Below are positions 15,858-26,000 of a stretch of DNA of 64,000 bases, one piece after another; position 1 is the first letter of the stretch, and each line of letters opens with the position of its first letter. The notes beneath the pieces were generated by a model. The model saw only the letters and a program-made list of their open reading frames with translations, did not search any database and was not told where the DNA came from. The stretch comes from Actinomadura rupiterrae (GTDB taxonomy: Bacteria; Actinomycetota; Actinomycetes; Streptosporangiales; Streptosporangiaceae). The position numbers and the translations under genes were made by a program. The stretch covers positions 682,001 through 746,000 of the forward strand of contig NZ_JAMZEA010000002.1 of the NCBI RefSeq assembly GCF_024172125.1, read 5' to 3'.

Positions 15858-16613
15858 CGGTCCGCCGTCCTCGCCGAGACGGCCGCACAAGACGGTCCGG
15901 CTACGCGTTCGACCGGCGCGGCGCCCCTTTTCGTGGCGGCCGCGCTGGTGCCAGGGCCGGTTCCGGCGTTATCACGCCTCGACCGATTCATCTCGTTCCT
16001 TCGGTACTTGGAGGGGGCGGCGGGCGGTGCGGCCAGGGGGGTGGTCACCGGCGCCGTGTGCCGATCCAGCTGGTTCTACTTGATCGACAGCGGTCGGACC
16101 ATATCGCAAGAAGGGGCGTATCGGCGCAATCCACTTGCACTTCGAACAATTGTTCGATGACGTGTTCCGGTGAGTGGAAAAAGGATGCGGAAATGTGACC
16201 GTAAAGCGGTTCGGGATCGGCCTTCCCGGCGGCTGGGATCGGGCTGCCGCATGCCTCCGGGTGAGAGCGCCGGGACGGTGCGGTTTCTACTCCGAGTAGC
16301 GGCACCGGGGCGCTCGGTGTGGGCCCGTTCGGGTTGTTTGTCCGTGGACACCGAGTGACAAATCAGACATAGCGCGCACGTTCTGCGAGGTCAGCGGCCA
16401 AAGATCACCAAGTTGCGCATCTCTTTGCGGCGTTTCCCCTAATGTGCTGCAATGTCGGGCGCAGCGGAGGGCGTCCCGCGGTGGCGCGTGTCCGGACCAT
16501 GGACAGGCAGGCGCCCCGCTCGTCGGTCTCGTCCGCCACGCGGCGCCAGGACCCCGGCGTCCGCGGAGGGGCGGCCGTGAACGGCACAGTTAGCGAGAGG
16601 GTGTAAACGCCAA
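15858..16613. other. Long divergent intergenic region
   Basis: About 750 bp between the ABC operon (leftward) and the conservon (rightward). Open frames exist on both strands but they overlap each other, have mixed codon use and no recognisable domain, so I leave them out. It is relatively AT-rich around 16080-16450, as expected for promoters, and holds the palindrome at 16142-16157. No promoter is assigned with confidence. Confidence 0.6.
16142..16157. promoter_or_regulatory. 16-bp perfect palindrome TCGAACAATTGTTCGA
   Basis: The sequence TCGAACAATTGTTCGA is fully self-complementary, AT-rich in a region of much higher GC, and lies in the divergent region about 285 bp upstream of permease 1 and 456 bp upstream of cvnA. 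It has the form of an operator for a homodimeric repressor or activator. Confidence 0.5.
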
Positions 16614-19600
16614 GTGCGCAATCGAGCGGGCGATCCGGCACCGGAGGCCCTGCCGGACGAAGGCTCCCGGGCCGGAGGCTCCCGAGCCGTGCCCGGCGAC
16701 CGTCCCGTGTCCGGGGACCGGACCGAGCCGGGGGCGGCTCCAGAGAACCCGGCGGGCGCCCAGGGCGCCCCGGCCGCGGACGGCCGTCGCGGGGGCAGCA
16801 GGCTCCGGCCGTCGAACTGGCGCGTGCCGGTCCGGCTGGTCGCGCTGATCCTCATCCCCACCGCCGTCGCGGTCGTGCTGGGCGGGCTGCGCGTCCTCAG
16901 CGCCGACCAGGACGCCAAGGACTACGCCAAGGTCGAGCGGATGGCCCGCCTCGGCGGCAGCGTCACCGACCTCATCCACGAGCTCGGCACCGAGCGCGAC
17001 CTGTCCGCCGGCTACATCGCCGCCGGACGGCCCGCCGCCGCCAAGCCGCCCATCGACCAGCAGTACGCCAGGGTCGACCGGGTCGCCGCCGAGGTCCGCC
17101 GCCGCGTCGACACGGTCGTGTCGTCCGACGGCGACACCGAGGTGCGCGCGCTGGTCACCCGGCTCGACGGCCTGGCCGCGCTGCGCCAGCTCACCCAGGC
17201 GCGGGTGCCCGCCGACACGGTGACCACCAAGTACAGCGAGATGCTCGGCGAGGTCATCGGCTACCTCGACGACATCTCCTCCGCGACCAACGACGCCGCG
17301 CTCACCTCCGACACCCGCGCGCTCGCCGCGCTCAGCCGCGCCGCCGAGCAGGCGTCCCGGCAGCGCGCCGTGCTGCTCGCGGGCGCCAACACCGGCCGGC
17401 TCGACACCGACGGCCTGCGCAACCTGCTCGACGGCCGCGCGCAGATGGACGGCGACCTCGCCAACTTCCGCACCGCGGCCCGGCTGCCCCAGCGCCAGCT
17501 GTACGACGACACCGTCACCGGCCCCGACGTCGACCGCGCCGCCGAGTTCCGCGAGCGGGCGCTGACCGAGAGCCTGCGCGGCTCGCGGCTGCGCCTGGTC
17601 AAGGGCGGCAACGACGGCGAGGAATGGCGCAAGGCCATGACCGGCACCGTCGACAAGATGTACTCGGTGCAGCGCAGCATGGTGGACGGCCTCATCACCG
17701 TCGCCGGGCAGCGCAAGAGCGACGCCCAGCGCTCGGTGATGGTCCAGGGCGCGGTCGTCGCCGGCGTCCTCATCCTGGTCCTGCTGTTCACCTTCGGCGT
17801 CGCCCGCTCGCTGGTCCGGCCGCTGCGCCGGCTGAAGGACGGCGCGCTGGAGATCGCCGGCACCCGGCTGCCCGGCCTGGTCGACCGGCTCCGCGACCCG
17901 GAGGCCGCCGCCCAGGGCATCGAGGTCGAGCCGATCGACGTCGACTCCACCGACGAGATCGGCCAGGTCGCCCGCGCGTTCGACGAGGTCCACCGCGAGG
18001 CGGTCCGGCTGGCGGCCGACGAGGCCGTCCTGCGAGGCAACATCAACGCGATGTTCGTCAACCTGTCGCGCCGCAGCCAGACCCTCATCGAGCGCCAGCT
18101 GCAGCTCATCGAGGAGCTGGAGCAGAGCGAGCGCGACGAGGAGCAGCTGGCGAACCTGTTCCGCCTGGACCACCTCGCGACCCGCATGCGCCGCAACAAC
18201 GAGAACCTGCTGGTCCTCGGCGGCCAGGACCAGGCCCGCCGGTGGAACCGGCCCGTCCCGTTCATCGACGTCGTGCGCGCCTCCCTGTCGGAGGTCGAGC
18301 AGTACGAGCGGGTCGAGGTCCGGGTGCACGGCGACATGACCGTCGCCGGCCCCGTCGTCAACGACCTCGTCCACCTGCTCGCCGAGCTGGTCGAGAACGC
18401 CACCGTCTTCTCCGACGGGCGCACCCGCGTCACCGTCTCGGGCCAGCGGCTCAGCGGCGGCGGCGCGATGCTCCAGATCACCGACAACGGCGTGGGCATG
18501 ACCGCCGAGGAGCTCGACCAGGCCAACTGGCGGCTCGCGAACCCGCCGGTCATCGACTTCTCCGCGGCCCGCCGCATGGGCCTGTTCGTGGTCGGCCGCC
18601 TCGCCATCCGGCACGGCATCCGGGTCGAGCTGCGCGCCGCGCAGGGCGGCGGCCTCACCGCGTTCGTCATGCTGCCCGACCACGTCGTCAGCCCGGCCGA
18701 CAACGCCGGCGTCGGCACCCGCGGCGGCGGCACGGCCCAGCTGGAGAGCGGCGCCGTTCCGGCGCTCGCCGCCCCGGCGGTGGCCGAGGACCGCCCCGGC
18801 TTCGACGACTACCCGGGCGCCGCGCAGCAGAGCGGCGCCTACCCCGGCGCCCCGGGCGCGCCCGGCGCGCCCGCGCCGCGGTTCGGCGAGAACGGCGGCC
18901 GCTTCGACGGCGGCCGCGGCCGCCGCATCGGCGACACCGGACCGCAGCCGGTCTTCGGCGGCACCGGCGAGCAGCGCGACCTCGGCTACGCGGGCGGCGG
19001 CTACGGCGCCGACGACCGCATGGACACCCGCGCGGACGGCCTGCACGACGGCCCCGCCGCACGTCCGGCCATGCCGCGCGCCGACCAGGACGACCCGTCC
19101 CGCAGCAGCTCCACCGGCCTGCCGGTGCGCCGCCCCGGCGCGCAGCTGCCCGGCGTGGGCACCCCGTCCGACAACGTCTTCCAGCCCACCGAGCGGACGG
19201 GGCAAGACCCGCGCGCCTCGGTGGCGCCCCGCACGTCCGGCTCGTGGCCCGCGTCCGGCCGCGACGACTCGTCCTACCAGGAGCCGTCCTACCAGGACGG
19301 GCCCCAGCCCGACCGCACGCTCGCGGACCGGTCCGCCCCCGCGGACCGGACCCCCGCCGCCGAGCCGTACGCCGGAGACCCCGGCACCACGGCACCGCTG
19401 CCGCAGCGTTCCGAGACGCCCGAGCCGGCCCCGGCCCGCCGCGCGTTCTCCTGGGACACCGGCCCCGTCAGCGCCATCCCGGAGGAAACGAACATCCCGG
19501 AGGACGCCATTCCGGAGCAGACGAACCGGCCGCCGACACCGACCAGGCCGCGTCCCGAGGACGTGCCCGTGGCCTCGCAGGCCGGGCCGCCCCCCGCCGC

Positions 19601-20228
19601 ACCGCCCGCCCCTCCGGCCCGCGCCCCGCGCCCGGCCGAGACCGGGCCGCCCGCCGCCCCCGACCAGCCGCCCGGACGCCCCGTCCGCTCGCCGATCTTC
19701 GAGGCGATGCAGTCGGAGTGGTTCCAGCGCGGCTCCGGCCAGTCCGCCGACCCCGTCAAGGGCTGGGCGTCCCCGGGCGACGAGGGCTTCCAGGCCGTCG
19801 AGGCGCTGCGCGAGCCGGTCGCGGACAAGCAGACCCGCGCCGGGCTGCCCAAGCGGGTGCCCGGACGCAACCGGGTCCCCGGCACCGTCGGCGCGCGCAA
19901 CGGCAACGGCGCGCAGCCCGCCCCGGCGAACGGCGTCAACGGTGTGAACGGAGCGCCCGGCGCCGCCCCGGCGCAGGCCCCCGGCGGGCTGCCGGGCCCC
20001 GGCGGGCTGCCGGGCCAGGCCGCCGGCCCCGCCCGGCCGGCCGCCGGACCGCCCGCCGACACCGTGCGGAACCGGTTCGCGAGCCTGCAGCGCGGCGTCC
20101 AGCGCGGCCGTACCGAGACCCGAGGCGGGACCCCCGACCTGCCCGGTGGGGGCGACCCCGCGGACGGCGGCACTAGTGGTGAAGATCCGTCGCACAGGAG
20201 CGGCGGAGAGACAGGAGGCACGCGGTGA
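16614..20228 (+). CDS. cvnA: Conservon sensor kinase-like protein with NIT domain
   Basis: 1204 residues. Order: polar N-terminus (1-70), TM1 (~72-95), an extracellular NIT (nitrate/nitrite-sensing) domain (~100-370, with TERDLSAGYIAAG and SRQRAVLLAGA), TM2 (~375-400), HAMP (~400-470), a dimerisation helix with LFRLDHLATRMRRN, an HATPase domain (~580-690: ELVENATVFSDG N-box, DNGVGM G1, MGLFVVGRLA G2) and a ~510-residue Pro/Gly/Ala-rich tail ending in a conserved SPIFEAMQSEWFQR block. This is CvnA, the sensor of conservons, in which the ATPase signals to a small GTPase. Start GTG; GTGA overlap with cvnB. It probably senses an oxyanion or small ligand outside the membrane. Confidence 0.92.
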   Translation: MRNRAGDPAPEALPDEGSRAGGSRAVPGDRPVSGDRTEPGAAPENPAGAQGAPAADGRRGGSRLRPSNWRVPVRLVALILIPTAVAVVLGGLRVLSADQDAKDYAKVERMARLGGSVTDLIHELGTERDLSAGYIAAGRPAAAKPPIDQQYARVDRVAAEVRRRVDTVVSSDGDTEVRALVTRLDGLAALRQLTQARVPADTVTTKYSEMLGEVIGYLDDISSATNDAALTSDTRALAALSRAAEQASRQRAVLLAGANTGRLDTDGLRNLLDGRAQMDGDLANFRTAARLPQRQLYDDTVTGPDVDRAAEFRERALTESLRGSRLRLVKGGNDGEEWRKAMTGTVDKMYSVQRSMVDGLITVAGQRKSDAQRSVMVQGAVVAGVLILVLLFTFGVARSLVRPLRRLKDGALEIAGTRLPGLVDRLRDPEAAAQGIEVEPIDVDSTDEIGQVARAFDEVHREAVRLAADEAVLRGNINAMFVNLSRRSQTLIERQLQLIEELEQSERDEEQLANLFRLDHLATRMRRNNENLLVLGGQDQARRWNRPVPFIDVVRASLSEVEQYERVEVRVHGDMTVAGPVVNDLVHLLAELVENATVFSDGRTRVTVSGQRLSGGGAMLQITDNGVGMTAEELDQANWRLANPPVIDFSAARRMGLFVVGRLAIRHGIRVELRAAQGGGLTAFVMLPDHVVSPADNAGVGTRGGGTAQLESGAVPALAAPAVAEDRPGFDDYPGAAQQSGAYPGAPGAPGAPAPRFGENGGRFDGGRGRRIGDTGPQPVFGGTGEQRDLGYAGGGYGADDRMDTRADGLHDGPAARPAMPRADQDDPSRSSSTGLPVRRPGAQLPGVGTPSDNVFQPTERTGQDPRASVAPRTSGSWPASGRDDSSYQEPSYQDGPQPDRTLADRSAPADRTPAAEPYAGDPGTTAPLPQRSETPEPAPARRAFSWDTGPVSAIPEETNIPEDAIPEQTNRPPTPTRPRPEDVPVASQAGPPPAAPPAPPARAPRPAETGPPAAPDQPPGRPVRSPIFEAMQSEWFQRGSGQSADPVKGWASPGDEGFQAVEALREPVADKQTRAGLPKRVPGRNRVPGTVGARNGNGAQPAPANGVNGVNGAPGAAPAQAPGGLPGPGGLPGQAAGPARPAAGPPADTVRNRFASLQRGVQRGRTETRGGTPDLPGGGDPADGGTSGEDPSHRSGGETGGTR

Positions 20229-20674
20229 GCGGGCAGGATCTCAACTGGTTGGTGACGAACTTCGCGGACCGTGTCCCGAAGGTCGCGCACGCCGTGGTGG
20301 TCTCCTCCGACGGACTGCCGATGGCGTACTCGGCCGGGTTCCCGCCCGAGCGCGCCGACCAGCTGTCGGCGATCGCCTCGGGGCTGATGAGCCTCACCCA
20401 GGGCGCGGCGAAGATCTTCGACGCGGGCGGGGTGAACCAGACCGTGGTCGAGATGGACCGCGGGCTGCTGTTCGTGATGTCCATCGCCAACGGCTCGGTG
20501 TTCGCCGTGCTGGCCGCGCCGGACTGCGACCTCGGCCTGGTGGCCTACGAGATGACACTGCTCGTCGAGCGCGTCGGCCGGGTCCTGACCCCGGCGCTGC
20601 GCAACGCCGAGCAGCAGCCCCCCTACGCCGGACCTCCCGTGTCGGGCATGGGCGCCGGCCCCGCCCGGTACTAG
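20225..20674 (+). CDS. cvnB: Roadblock/LC7 domain protein
   Basis: 149 residues, the roadblock/LC7 fold seen as DLNWLVTNFADRVPKVAHAVVVSSDGLPMA, then ADQLSAIASGLMSL, FVMSIANGSVFAVLA and DLGLVAYEMTLLVERVG. In conservons CvnB is the partner of the CvnD GTPase and is thought to act like the MglB GTPase-activating protein. The GTG start overlaps the cvnA stop (GTGA); SD GACAGGAGGC lies just upstream. Confidence 0.93.
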   Translation: MSGQDLNWLVTNFADRVPKVAHAVVVSSDGLPMAYSAGFPPERADQLSAIASGLMSLTQGAAKIFDAGGVNQTVVEMDRGLLFVMSIANGSVFAVLAAPDCDLGLVAYEMTLLVERVGRVLTPALRNAEQQPPYAGPPVSGMGAGPARY

Positions 20675-20701
20675 CGGACCCTGAACACGGAGGTCGGTGC
20701 G

Positions 20702-21223
20702 ATGGATCAAGGTGGTTCCTTCGGTCCCGGACCGGGCGGCGGCCCGCCGGGCGGCTGGCACGGTGACGTCCCCCAGGGCGGACGCGGCGGGCACAGCGGC
20801 GGCTACCCGGCACACGGGCAGCAGCCGCCCCTCGGCCCGGGCCGCGCGCCCGGCGGCGGGCGGCACGGCGCGGACCCGGGCGGCGAGTCCAGCTCGCTCG
20901 TCCGCCCGTACGCGGTCACCGGCGGCCGCACCCGGCCCCGGTACGACCTCGCGATCGAGGCGATGGTGACCGCCGCGCCGCACCCGCCGCGCGACATCTC
21001 CTCGCTGACCCCGGAGTACCGGGCGATCATGGACATCTGCCGGACGGCGCGTTCGGTGGCCGAGGTGTCGGCGCTGCTGCGGCTGCCGCTCGGCGTCGCC
21101 CGCGTCCTCGTCGCCGACATGGCCCTGGAGGGCCTGCTGCGGCTGCACCAGTCCCGCCCCGCGGGCGCGCAGCCGGACATCAGACTGCTTGAGAGGGTTC
21201 TGAGTGGGCTTCGGAAGCTATGA
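20702..21223 (+). CDS. cvnC: DUF742 conservon protein
   Basis: 173 residues. The N-terminal ~65 residues are Gly/Pro-rich and disordered; the C-terminal DUF742 domain starts at LVRPYAVTGGRTRP and contains EYRAIMDICRTARSVAEVSALLRLPLGVARVLVADMALEGLL, a winged-helix-like module. CvnC is always between CvnB and CvnD in these operons. The end overlaps the start of cvnD by 20 bp. ATG preceded by CGGAGGT. Confidence 0.93.
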   Translation: MDQGGSFGPGPGGGPPGGWHGDVPQGGRGGHSGGYPAHGQQPPLGPGRAPGGGRHGADPGGESSSLVRPYAVTGGRTRPRYDLAIEAMVTAAPHPPRDISSLTPEYRAIMDICRTARSVAEVSALLRLPLGVARVLVADMALEGLLRLHQSRPAGAQPDIRLLERVLSGLRKL

Positions 21224-21812
21224 CCAGCCGTCGGCTGCGGCCGCGCCCGGGGACGGGCCGGAGCTGACCTCGGTCAAGATCGTCGTCGGCGGCGGCTTCG
21301 GCGTCGGCAAGACCACGTTCGTCGGCTCGGTGTCGGAGATCATGCCGCTCACCACCGAGGCCGTCATGACCGCCGCCAGCGCGGACGTGGACGACCTGTC
21401 GGCCGTGCCCGACAAGACGACCACCACCGTCGCGATGGACTTCGGCCGCGTGTCGCTCGACAGCGAGCTGATCCTGTACCTGTTCGGCACCCCGGGCCAG
21501 CACCGCTTCTGGTTCATGTGGGACGACCTGGTCAAGGGCGCCATCGGCGCCGTCGTCCTCGTCGACACCCGCCGGCTCGCCGACTGCTTCGCCGCCGTCG
21601 ACTACTTCGAGGAACTGGGCCTCCCGTTCGTCGTCGGCGTCAACGGCTTCCACGGCGAGTTCCAGTACGCGGTCGAGGACATCCGCGAGGCCCTCTCGGT
21701 CAGCGCGCACGTCCCCATCGTCGAGTGCGACGCCCGCAACCGGGAGTCCACCAAGGCCGTCCTCATCACGCTGGTGCAGCACGCGCTATCTATGGTGAGC
21801 CCTGCTCACTGA
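21204..21812 (+). CDS. cvnD: Conservon Ras-like GTPase
   Basis: 202 residues. P-loop GGFGVGKTTF (G1), a Thr-rich switch region (DKTTTTVAMDFG), G3-like LFGTPGQHRFWFMWDD and a G4-like GVNGFHG, in place of the usual NKxD. This is the ATP/GTP-binding CvnD family related to MglA/Ras-type switches, which relays the state of the CvnA complex. GTG start, overlapping cvnC. The operon ends here at two strong hairpins; a cytochrome P450 gene, found at the end of some conservons, is absent. Confidence 0.93.
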   Translation: MGFGSYDQPSAAAAPGDGPELTSVKIVVGGGFGVGKTTFVGSVSEIMPLTTEAVMTAASADVDDLSAVPDKTTTTVAMDFGRVSLDSELILYLFGTPGQHRFWFMWDDLVKGAIGAVVLVDTRRLADCFAAVDYFEELGLPFVVGVNGFHGEFQYAVEDIREALSVSAHVPIVECDARNRESTKAVLITLVQHALSMVSPAH

Positions 21813-21862
21813 GATGTAGTTGCGTGGCCTCGCCTAGGGGCTCGGCCACGCAACTACATCTC
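21811..21862 (+). terminator. 19-bp perfect hairpin after the conservon
   Basis: Arms 21811-21829 (GAGATGTAGTTGCGTGGCC) and 21844-21862 are exact complements with a 14-nt loop; the left arm begins within the cvnD stop codon. It is the obvious transcription terminator of the operon. Confidence 0.85.
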
Positions 21863-21889
21863 TGTGCGAACGCTGCATCGCTTCGCGAT

Positions 21890-21937
21890 CAACCGCGTGG
21901 GGGGACTCGCCTTCGGCGTCGTCCCCCCACGCGGTTG
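21890..21937. terminator. Second 17-bp perfect hairpin
   Basis: Arms 21890-21906 and 21921-21937 (CAACCGCGTGGGGGGAC and complement), 14-nt loop containing CTCGCCTTCGGC. It lies 27 bp after the first hairpin, making a double terminator or a structured RNA end. Confidence 0.75.
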
Positions 21938-22116
21938 TTAACGCGTTCGCGTGCGGGTCGGGGTTGGTGCGTGGCCGCGGTCGCTGGGGTGTCGTCATGG
22001 TTTGGCGGGCGGGTTGCGGTTGTTGGGGGCTTGGCTTTTTGCGGCTCGCCTTCGGCCTTGCGCCTGGGCTCGCTCGCCTTCGGCTTCGCATCGGGGCCGG
22101 CTCGCTCGCCTTCGGC
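21906..22116. repeat. Four copies of CTCGCCTTCGGC
   Basis: The 12-mer CTCGCCTTCGGC, itself able to form GCC-TTC-GGC, occurs at 21906, 22045, 22073 and 22105. The last three are spaced 28 and 32 nt. The ~290 bp between the second hairpin and the SGNH hydrolase gene contains no gene. Confidence 0.7.
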
Positions 22117-22227
22117 TTTGCTTTGCTTACGGTGTGTCCGGTGGTGGTCACTACGGTCGCGTAGGCATATGTGCATCATGCATCATTAGTGGTGCGAACG
22201 ATGGACGGACCTGTACGAGGAACGGCG

Positions 22228-23028
22228 ATGAACGAGGCGGGGCAGCAGGGGCGGATCGGCACGTTCGTGGCGATCGGGGACAGCTTCACGGAGGGGCTGA
22301 ACGATCCGGTTCCCGGCGAGGACGATGTGTTCCGGGGGTGGGCCGATCGGGTCGCGGAGCACATCGCGGCGCATAATCCGGAGCTGCGTTACGCCAACCT
22401 CGCGGTGCGGGGGAAGCTGCTGCGGCAGATCGTCGAGTTGCAGGTGCCTGCGGCTGTTGAGCTGAAGCCGGATCTCATCACGTTCTGTGCGGGTGGCAAT
22501 GACATCATCCGGCCTGGTGGGGATCCGGATGCGCTCGCGGTGGAGTTTGATGAAGCTGTTCGGACGTTGCGGGGGACCGGTGCGCGGGTCGTGCTCTTCA
22601 CCGGGTTTGATACCCGTGGGCTTCGGTCTGGGCGGCGGATTCGGGGGAAGGCCGCTACGTACAACATGCACCTGCGGGCCATTGCCGACCGGCGCGGTTG
22701 CGATGTCGTGGATCTGTGGTCGCTGATGCCGGTGTTCAACGATCCGCGTGCCTGGTACGAGGATCGGCTCCATCTGTCGGTGGAAGGGCATCGGCGGCTG
22801 GCGTTGCGGGTGGCCGAGGTGCTGGGCGTGCCCGCCGAGGGGGACTGGCGCGAGCCCTGGCCGCCGCAGGATGCCGCGGACTGGCTCACGCTGCGCCGTG
22901 AGGACGTCCACTGGGCGCGGACCTACCTGCTGCCCTGGATCGGACGGCGGGCCACGGGACGGTCGTCCGGTGACGGGCGGTTCGCCAAGCGGCCGGAGCC
23001 TCTGCCGTTGGAGAAGCGGGCCGGCTGA
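22228..23028 (+). CDS. SGNH/GDSL-family lipase or esterase
   Basis: 266 residues from the ATG at 22228 (GAGGA seven nt upstream; earlier in-frame ATGs at 22171 and 22201 lack this). All four SGNH blocks are visible: AIGDSFTEG (nucleophile Ser), the Gly block NLAVRGK, GGNDII (Asn) and DRLHLSVEGH (Asp and His). No signal peptide, so it acts in the cytoplasm on an ester or carbohydrate acyl group. Codon use in 22380-22640 is looser (more A/T at third positions) than in neighbouring genes, a mild sign of a different history. Confidence 0.88.
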   Translation: MNEAGQQGRIGTFVAIGDSFTEGLNDPVPGEDDVFRGWADRVAEHIAAHNPELRYANLAVRGKLLRQIVELQVPAAVELKPDLITFCAGGNDIIRPGGDPDALAVEFDEAVRTLRGTGARVVLFTGFDTRGLRSGRRIRGKAATYNMHLRAIADRRGCDVVDLWSLMPVFNDPRAWYEDRLHLSVEGHRRLALRVAEVLGVPAEGDWREPWPPQDAADWLTLRREDVHWARTYLLPWIGRRATGRSSGDGRFAKRPEPLPLEKRAG

Positions 23029-23054
23029 CGGGGCTCCGTAAGTACAGTGCTGTC

Positions 23055-26000
23055 GTGAACTCCCCGCGGCTTCCGGATCACCTTCAGTTGCTGTTGACCG
23101 ACGAGCCCGTGCTGGACGTGTACGCGTCCGGGCCCTGGCGGGTTCCGGACGGGCTCTACAAGGAGATGCGGGAGCGCGCGGTCGCGTTCAACGCCGACGA
23201 GCGGGCCGTGGTGCTCACGCGGCGGCTCAGCGACTTCTACGGGACGGGGACGTCGGCGGCGGGGGCCGAGCTGTGGTCGCTGCTGACGTTCCTTCTGGGG
23301 GCCGGGGCGGTGCGCGCGGGGAACCGTGGGGACGTCGACTTCGAGTTGCTCGGGGACCTGCTCGCCGATCCCGAGGCTCCGGTGCGGCATCCGCTGGCGT
23401 GGTTCTCGCAGGGTGGACGGTGGCGTCCGCCCGGGCTGTGGCTGCCCGAGCCCGCGGGGGACGACCCGGAGCGCCGCACGGTCATGTTCGAGCTCGGGCG
23501 TGCCGCCCTGGACGTGCTGGCCGGGCTGGAGCCGCTGGAGAAGGGGCGGCTGGCGCTGGCGGGGCTGTTCGACCGGTTCGCGGAGCGGGCGGAGCTGCGC
23601 GATCTGGCGCTGAGCGCGCCGCGCGACCGGCTTGAGGAGGTCTGGAGCGCGGAGCTGACCGCGGACGAGCTGGCCGTCCTGCCCGAGCTGGCCGGGCCCG
23701 TCGGGTACCTGACCTGGGCGTGCGACGGGCTCGCGGCGGCGCACGAGCGGCTGGCGAACGGGGCGGAGCCGTTCGCCGTTGCTTTTGCCCGGCTGCTGGC
23801 CGCGGGCGAGATCGCGGAGGCGCCTGCCGAACTGGCGGTGGCGCTCGGAGCGGACGTCTATGGCGACGTCGCCGACCGCCTTTCCGCTGAGGCGGACGAG
23901 TTCGACCCCGAGGCGTGGCAGTTGCGGTTGCGCGGCTGGCTCGCGCGCGGGCTCGTCGCGGGTGAGGCGGACGCGTGCCGCGCGTGGCTCGACATGGCCG
24001 CGCGCGTGACCGGGGCCGTCCAGGGGCTGCCGGGCGTCGCGGTGAACCCGCGCTGCCGGTTGCCGGTCGGGCATTTCCAGGAGGATCTGCGGCGGTTGTT
24101 CGCCGTCCGGCGCGTCCCCAACGCGTTGCGCGAGACGCTCGCCGGGCATCCTGTCGGACGGCCTGCCGCGCGTGATGACGATTCATCCGTTCCTGCGGAC
24201 GTCTCGCCGGTCGTGGGGCAGCCGGAACTTGTGCGGGCCATGCGCGTGGCGCTCGCCGATCGTGCGGCCGGGCGGCGGCCCGTCCGGCTGCTGATCGCCG
24301 GGCCCGAGGGGAGCGGGCGCATCGACGCCGCCGATCTCCTGGCGGAAAGCCTCGCCCGGCTTGGCGCCGTCCGCTCCGCGCTGTGGATCTCCGACCAGAC
24401 GTTCGCGTCGCTGGGTGTGAGTGATGCCGTCCTGTGGCTGTCCGCGCGCGTGCGGGAGTGCGCTGAGGCGCGGCTTCTGCTCATCGTGGACGACCTGGAG
24501 CGGATCGCGTCCGCCGAACGCTGCGGGCCCGCTGCCGTCGAGGAGCTGCGCCGCCTCATCGAGCGCTCGCCCGCGCTTGATGTGGTCGCCCTGTGCCGGA
24601 CGAACGGCGACCGCCGCCTGCTCGACCTCAATCCCGCGCTGGTGCGCGCGTTCGACATCGTCCGCACTCAGGAACTCAACGAGGACGGCCTGGGCGAGCT
24701 GTTCCGGCGTGCGGCGTCCAGGCGCGGCGCGGTCGCCGCTCCGGAAGTGGCGCGTGCGGCGGGCGTCCTGCTGGCGCGGACGCCTTCGCGCGGCAACCTG
24801 CGCGGCGCGCGGTTGGCCGAGCACCTCGCCGGCGAGTGCGTCGCCGCTGCCCGGGAGCGGCTTTCGAGCGACTCCCTCGATGAGGAGATCGTTCTGACGG
24901 CGGGGGACCTGCCGTCGCGGATCAGCCAAGGGGGAGCGGCCGAGACCGTGGCCGCCGATCCGGCCGTGGAGCTGGCGAGCTGCGTGGGCATCGAGCCGGT
25001 CAAGCGCGAGGTCGAGGCGCTCGTGGCGGAGGCGCGTGCGGAGCGGTTGCGGCGCGAGGCCGGGATGCCCGTCGCGTCCCGTCCGCGGCACCTCGTCTTC
25101 ACCGGGAACCCGGGCACGGGCAAGAGCCGCGTGGCGCGGGCGCTCGGACGGATGTACGCCGGCCTCGGCACGCTCTCCACGGGGACGCTGGTCGAGACCG
25201 ACCGCGCCGACCTGGTGGGGGAGTTCCCCGGCGAGACCGCCGGGAAGGTGCGCGCGGCCGTCGAGCGAGCGCTTGGTGGTGTCCTGCTGGTCAGGGACGT
25301 GCACGTGTTCGCGACCGCCGAGGGCGCGCGCGGGCGCGAGGCCGTGGACGTGCTGCTCTCGGCCGTCCAGTCCCATCCGGACGACCTGCTCGTCGTCCTC
25401 ACCGGGCCGGAGGCCGAGCTCAACGGGCTGCTGCGGTCGCATTCGGAGCTGGCCGCGACGTTCCCGCGCGTCGTCCGCTTCCCCGACCTGACCGATGACG
25501 AGCTGGTCGAGGTGTTCGCGCGGCGCGCCGCCGAGGCCGCGTTCGCGCTCGCCGACGGCGTGCTCGCCAAGGTCAGGCGGCTCGTCCGGGCGACGCCGCG
25601 GGAGCGGGGCTTCGGCAACGCGCGGCTCATGGTCGACCTGCTCGACCGCGCCGTGGCGCTCCAGGGGCGCCGCGTCCTCGCGGACGGCGTCGTCGACGAG
25701 ACCGAGTCGCTGGACGAGATCCTGCTCGCGGACGTCCCGGACTCGCTCGGCCCCGCGCGCGACGCGCTGCCCGGCGACCCGGTCGCGGCGATCGAGGCGC
25801 TGGTCGGGCTGGAGCCGGTGAAGGCCGAGGTCAGGTCGCTGCACGCCGAGGCGCGCGCGGAGCCGATGCGGCGCGATGCCGGGATGGCGCAGAGCGCCCC
25901 GACCCGGCACATGGTCTTCACCGGCAACCCCGGCACCGCGAAGACCACCGTCGCGCGGCTGATCGCGGCGGTGTACGCGCGGCTGGGGCTGCTGACGTCC

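Noticed and set aside
15858..16613. Small genes between permease 1 and cvnA
   Set aside because: Several overlapping frames on both strands, none with SD plus codon bias or a motif.
16590..20195. A 1201-codon open frame on the minus strand across cvnA
   Set aside because: It is an antisense shadow of a strongly GC3-biased gene; its translation is Val/Gly/Arg/Ala-rich with no domain, whereas the plus strand has NIT, HAMP and HATPase motifs.
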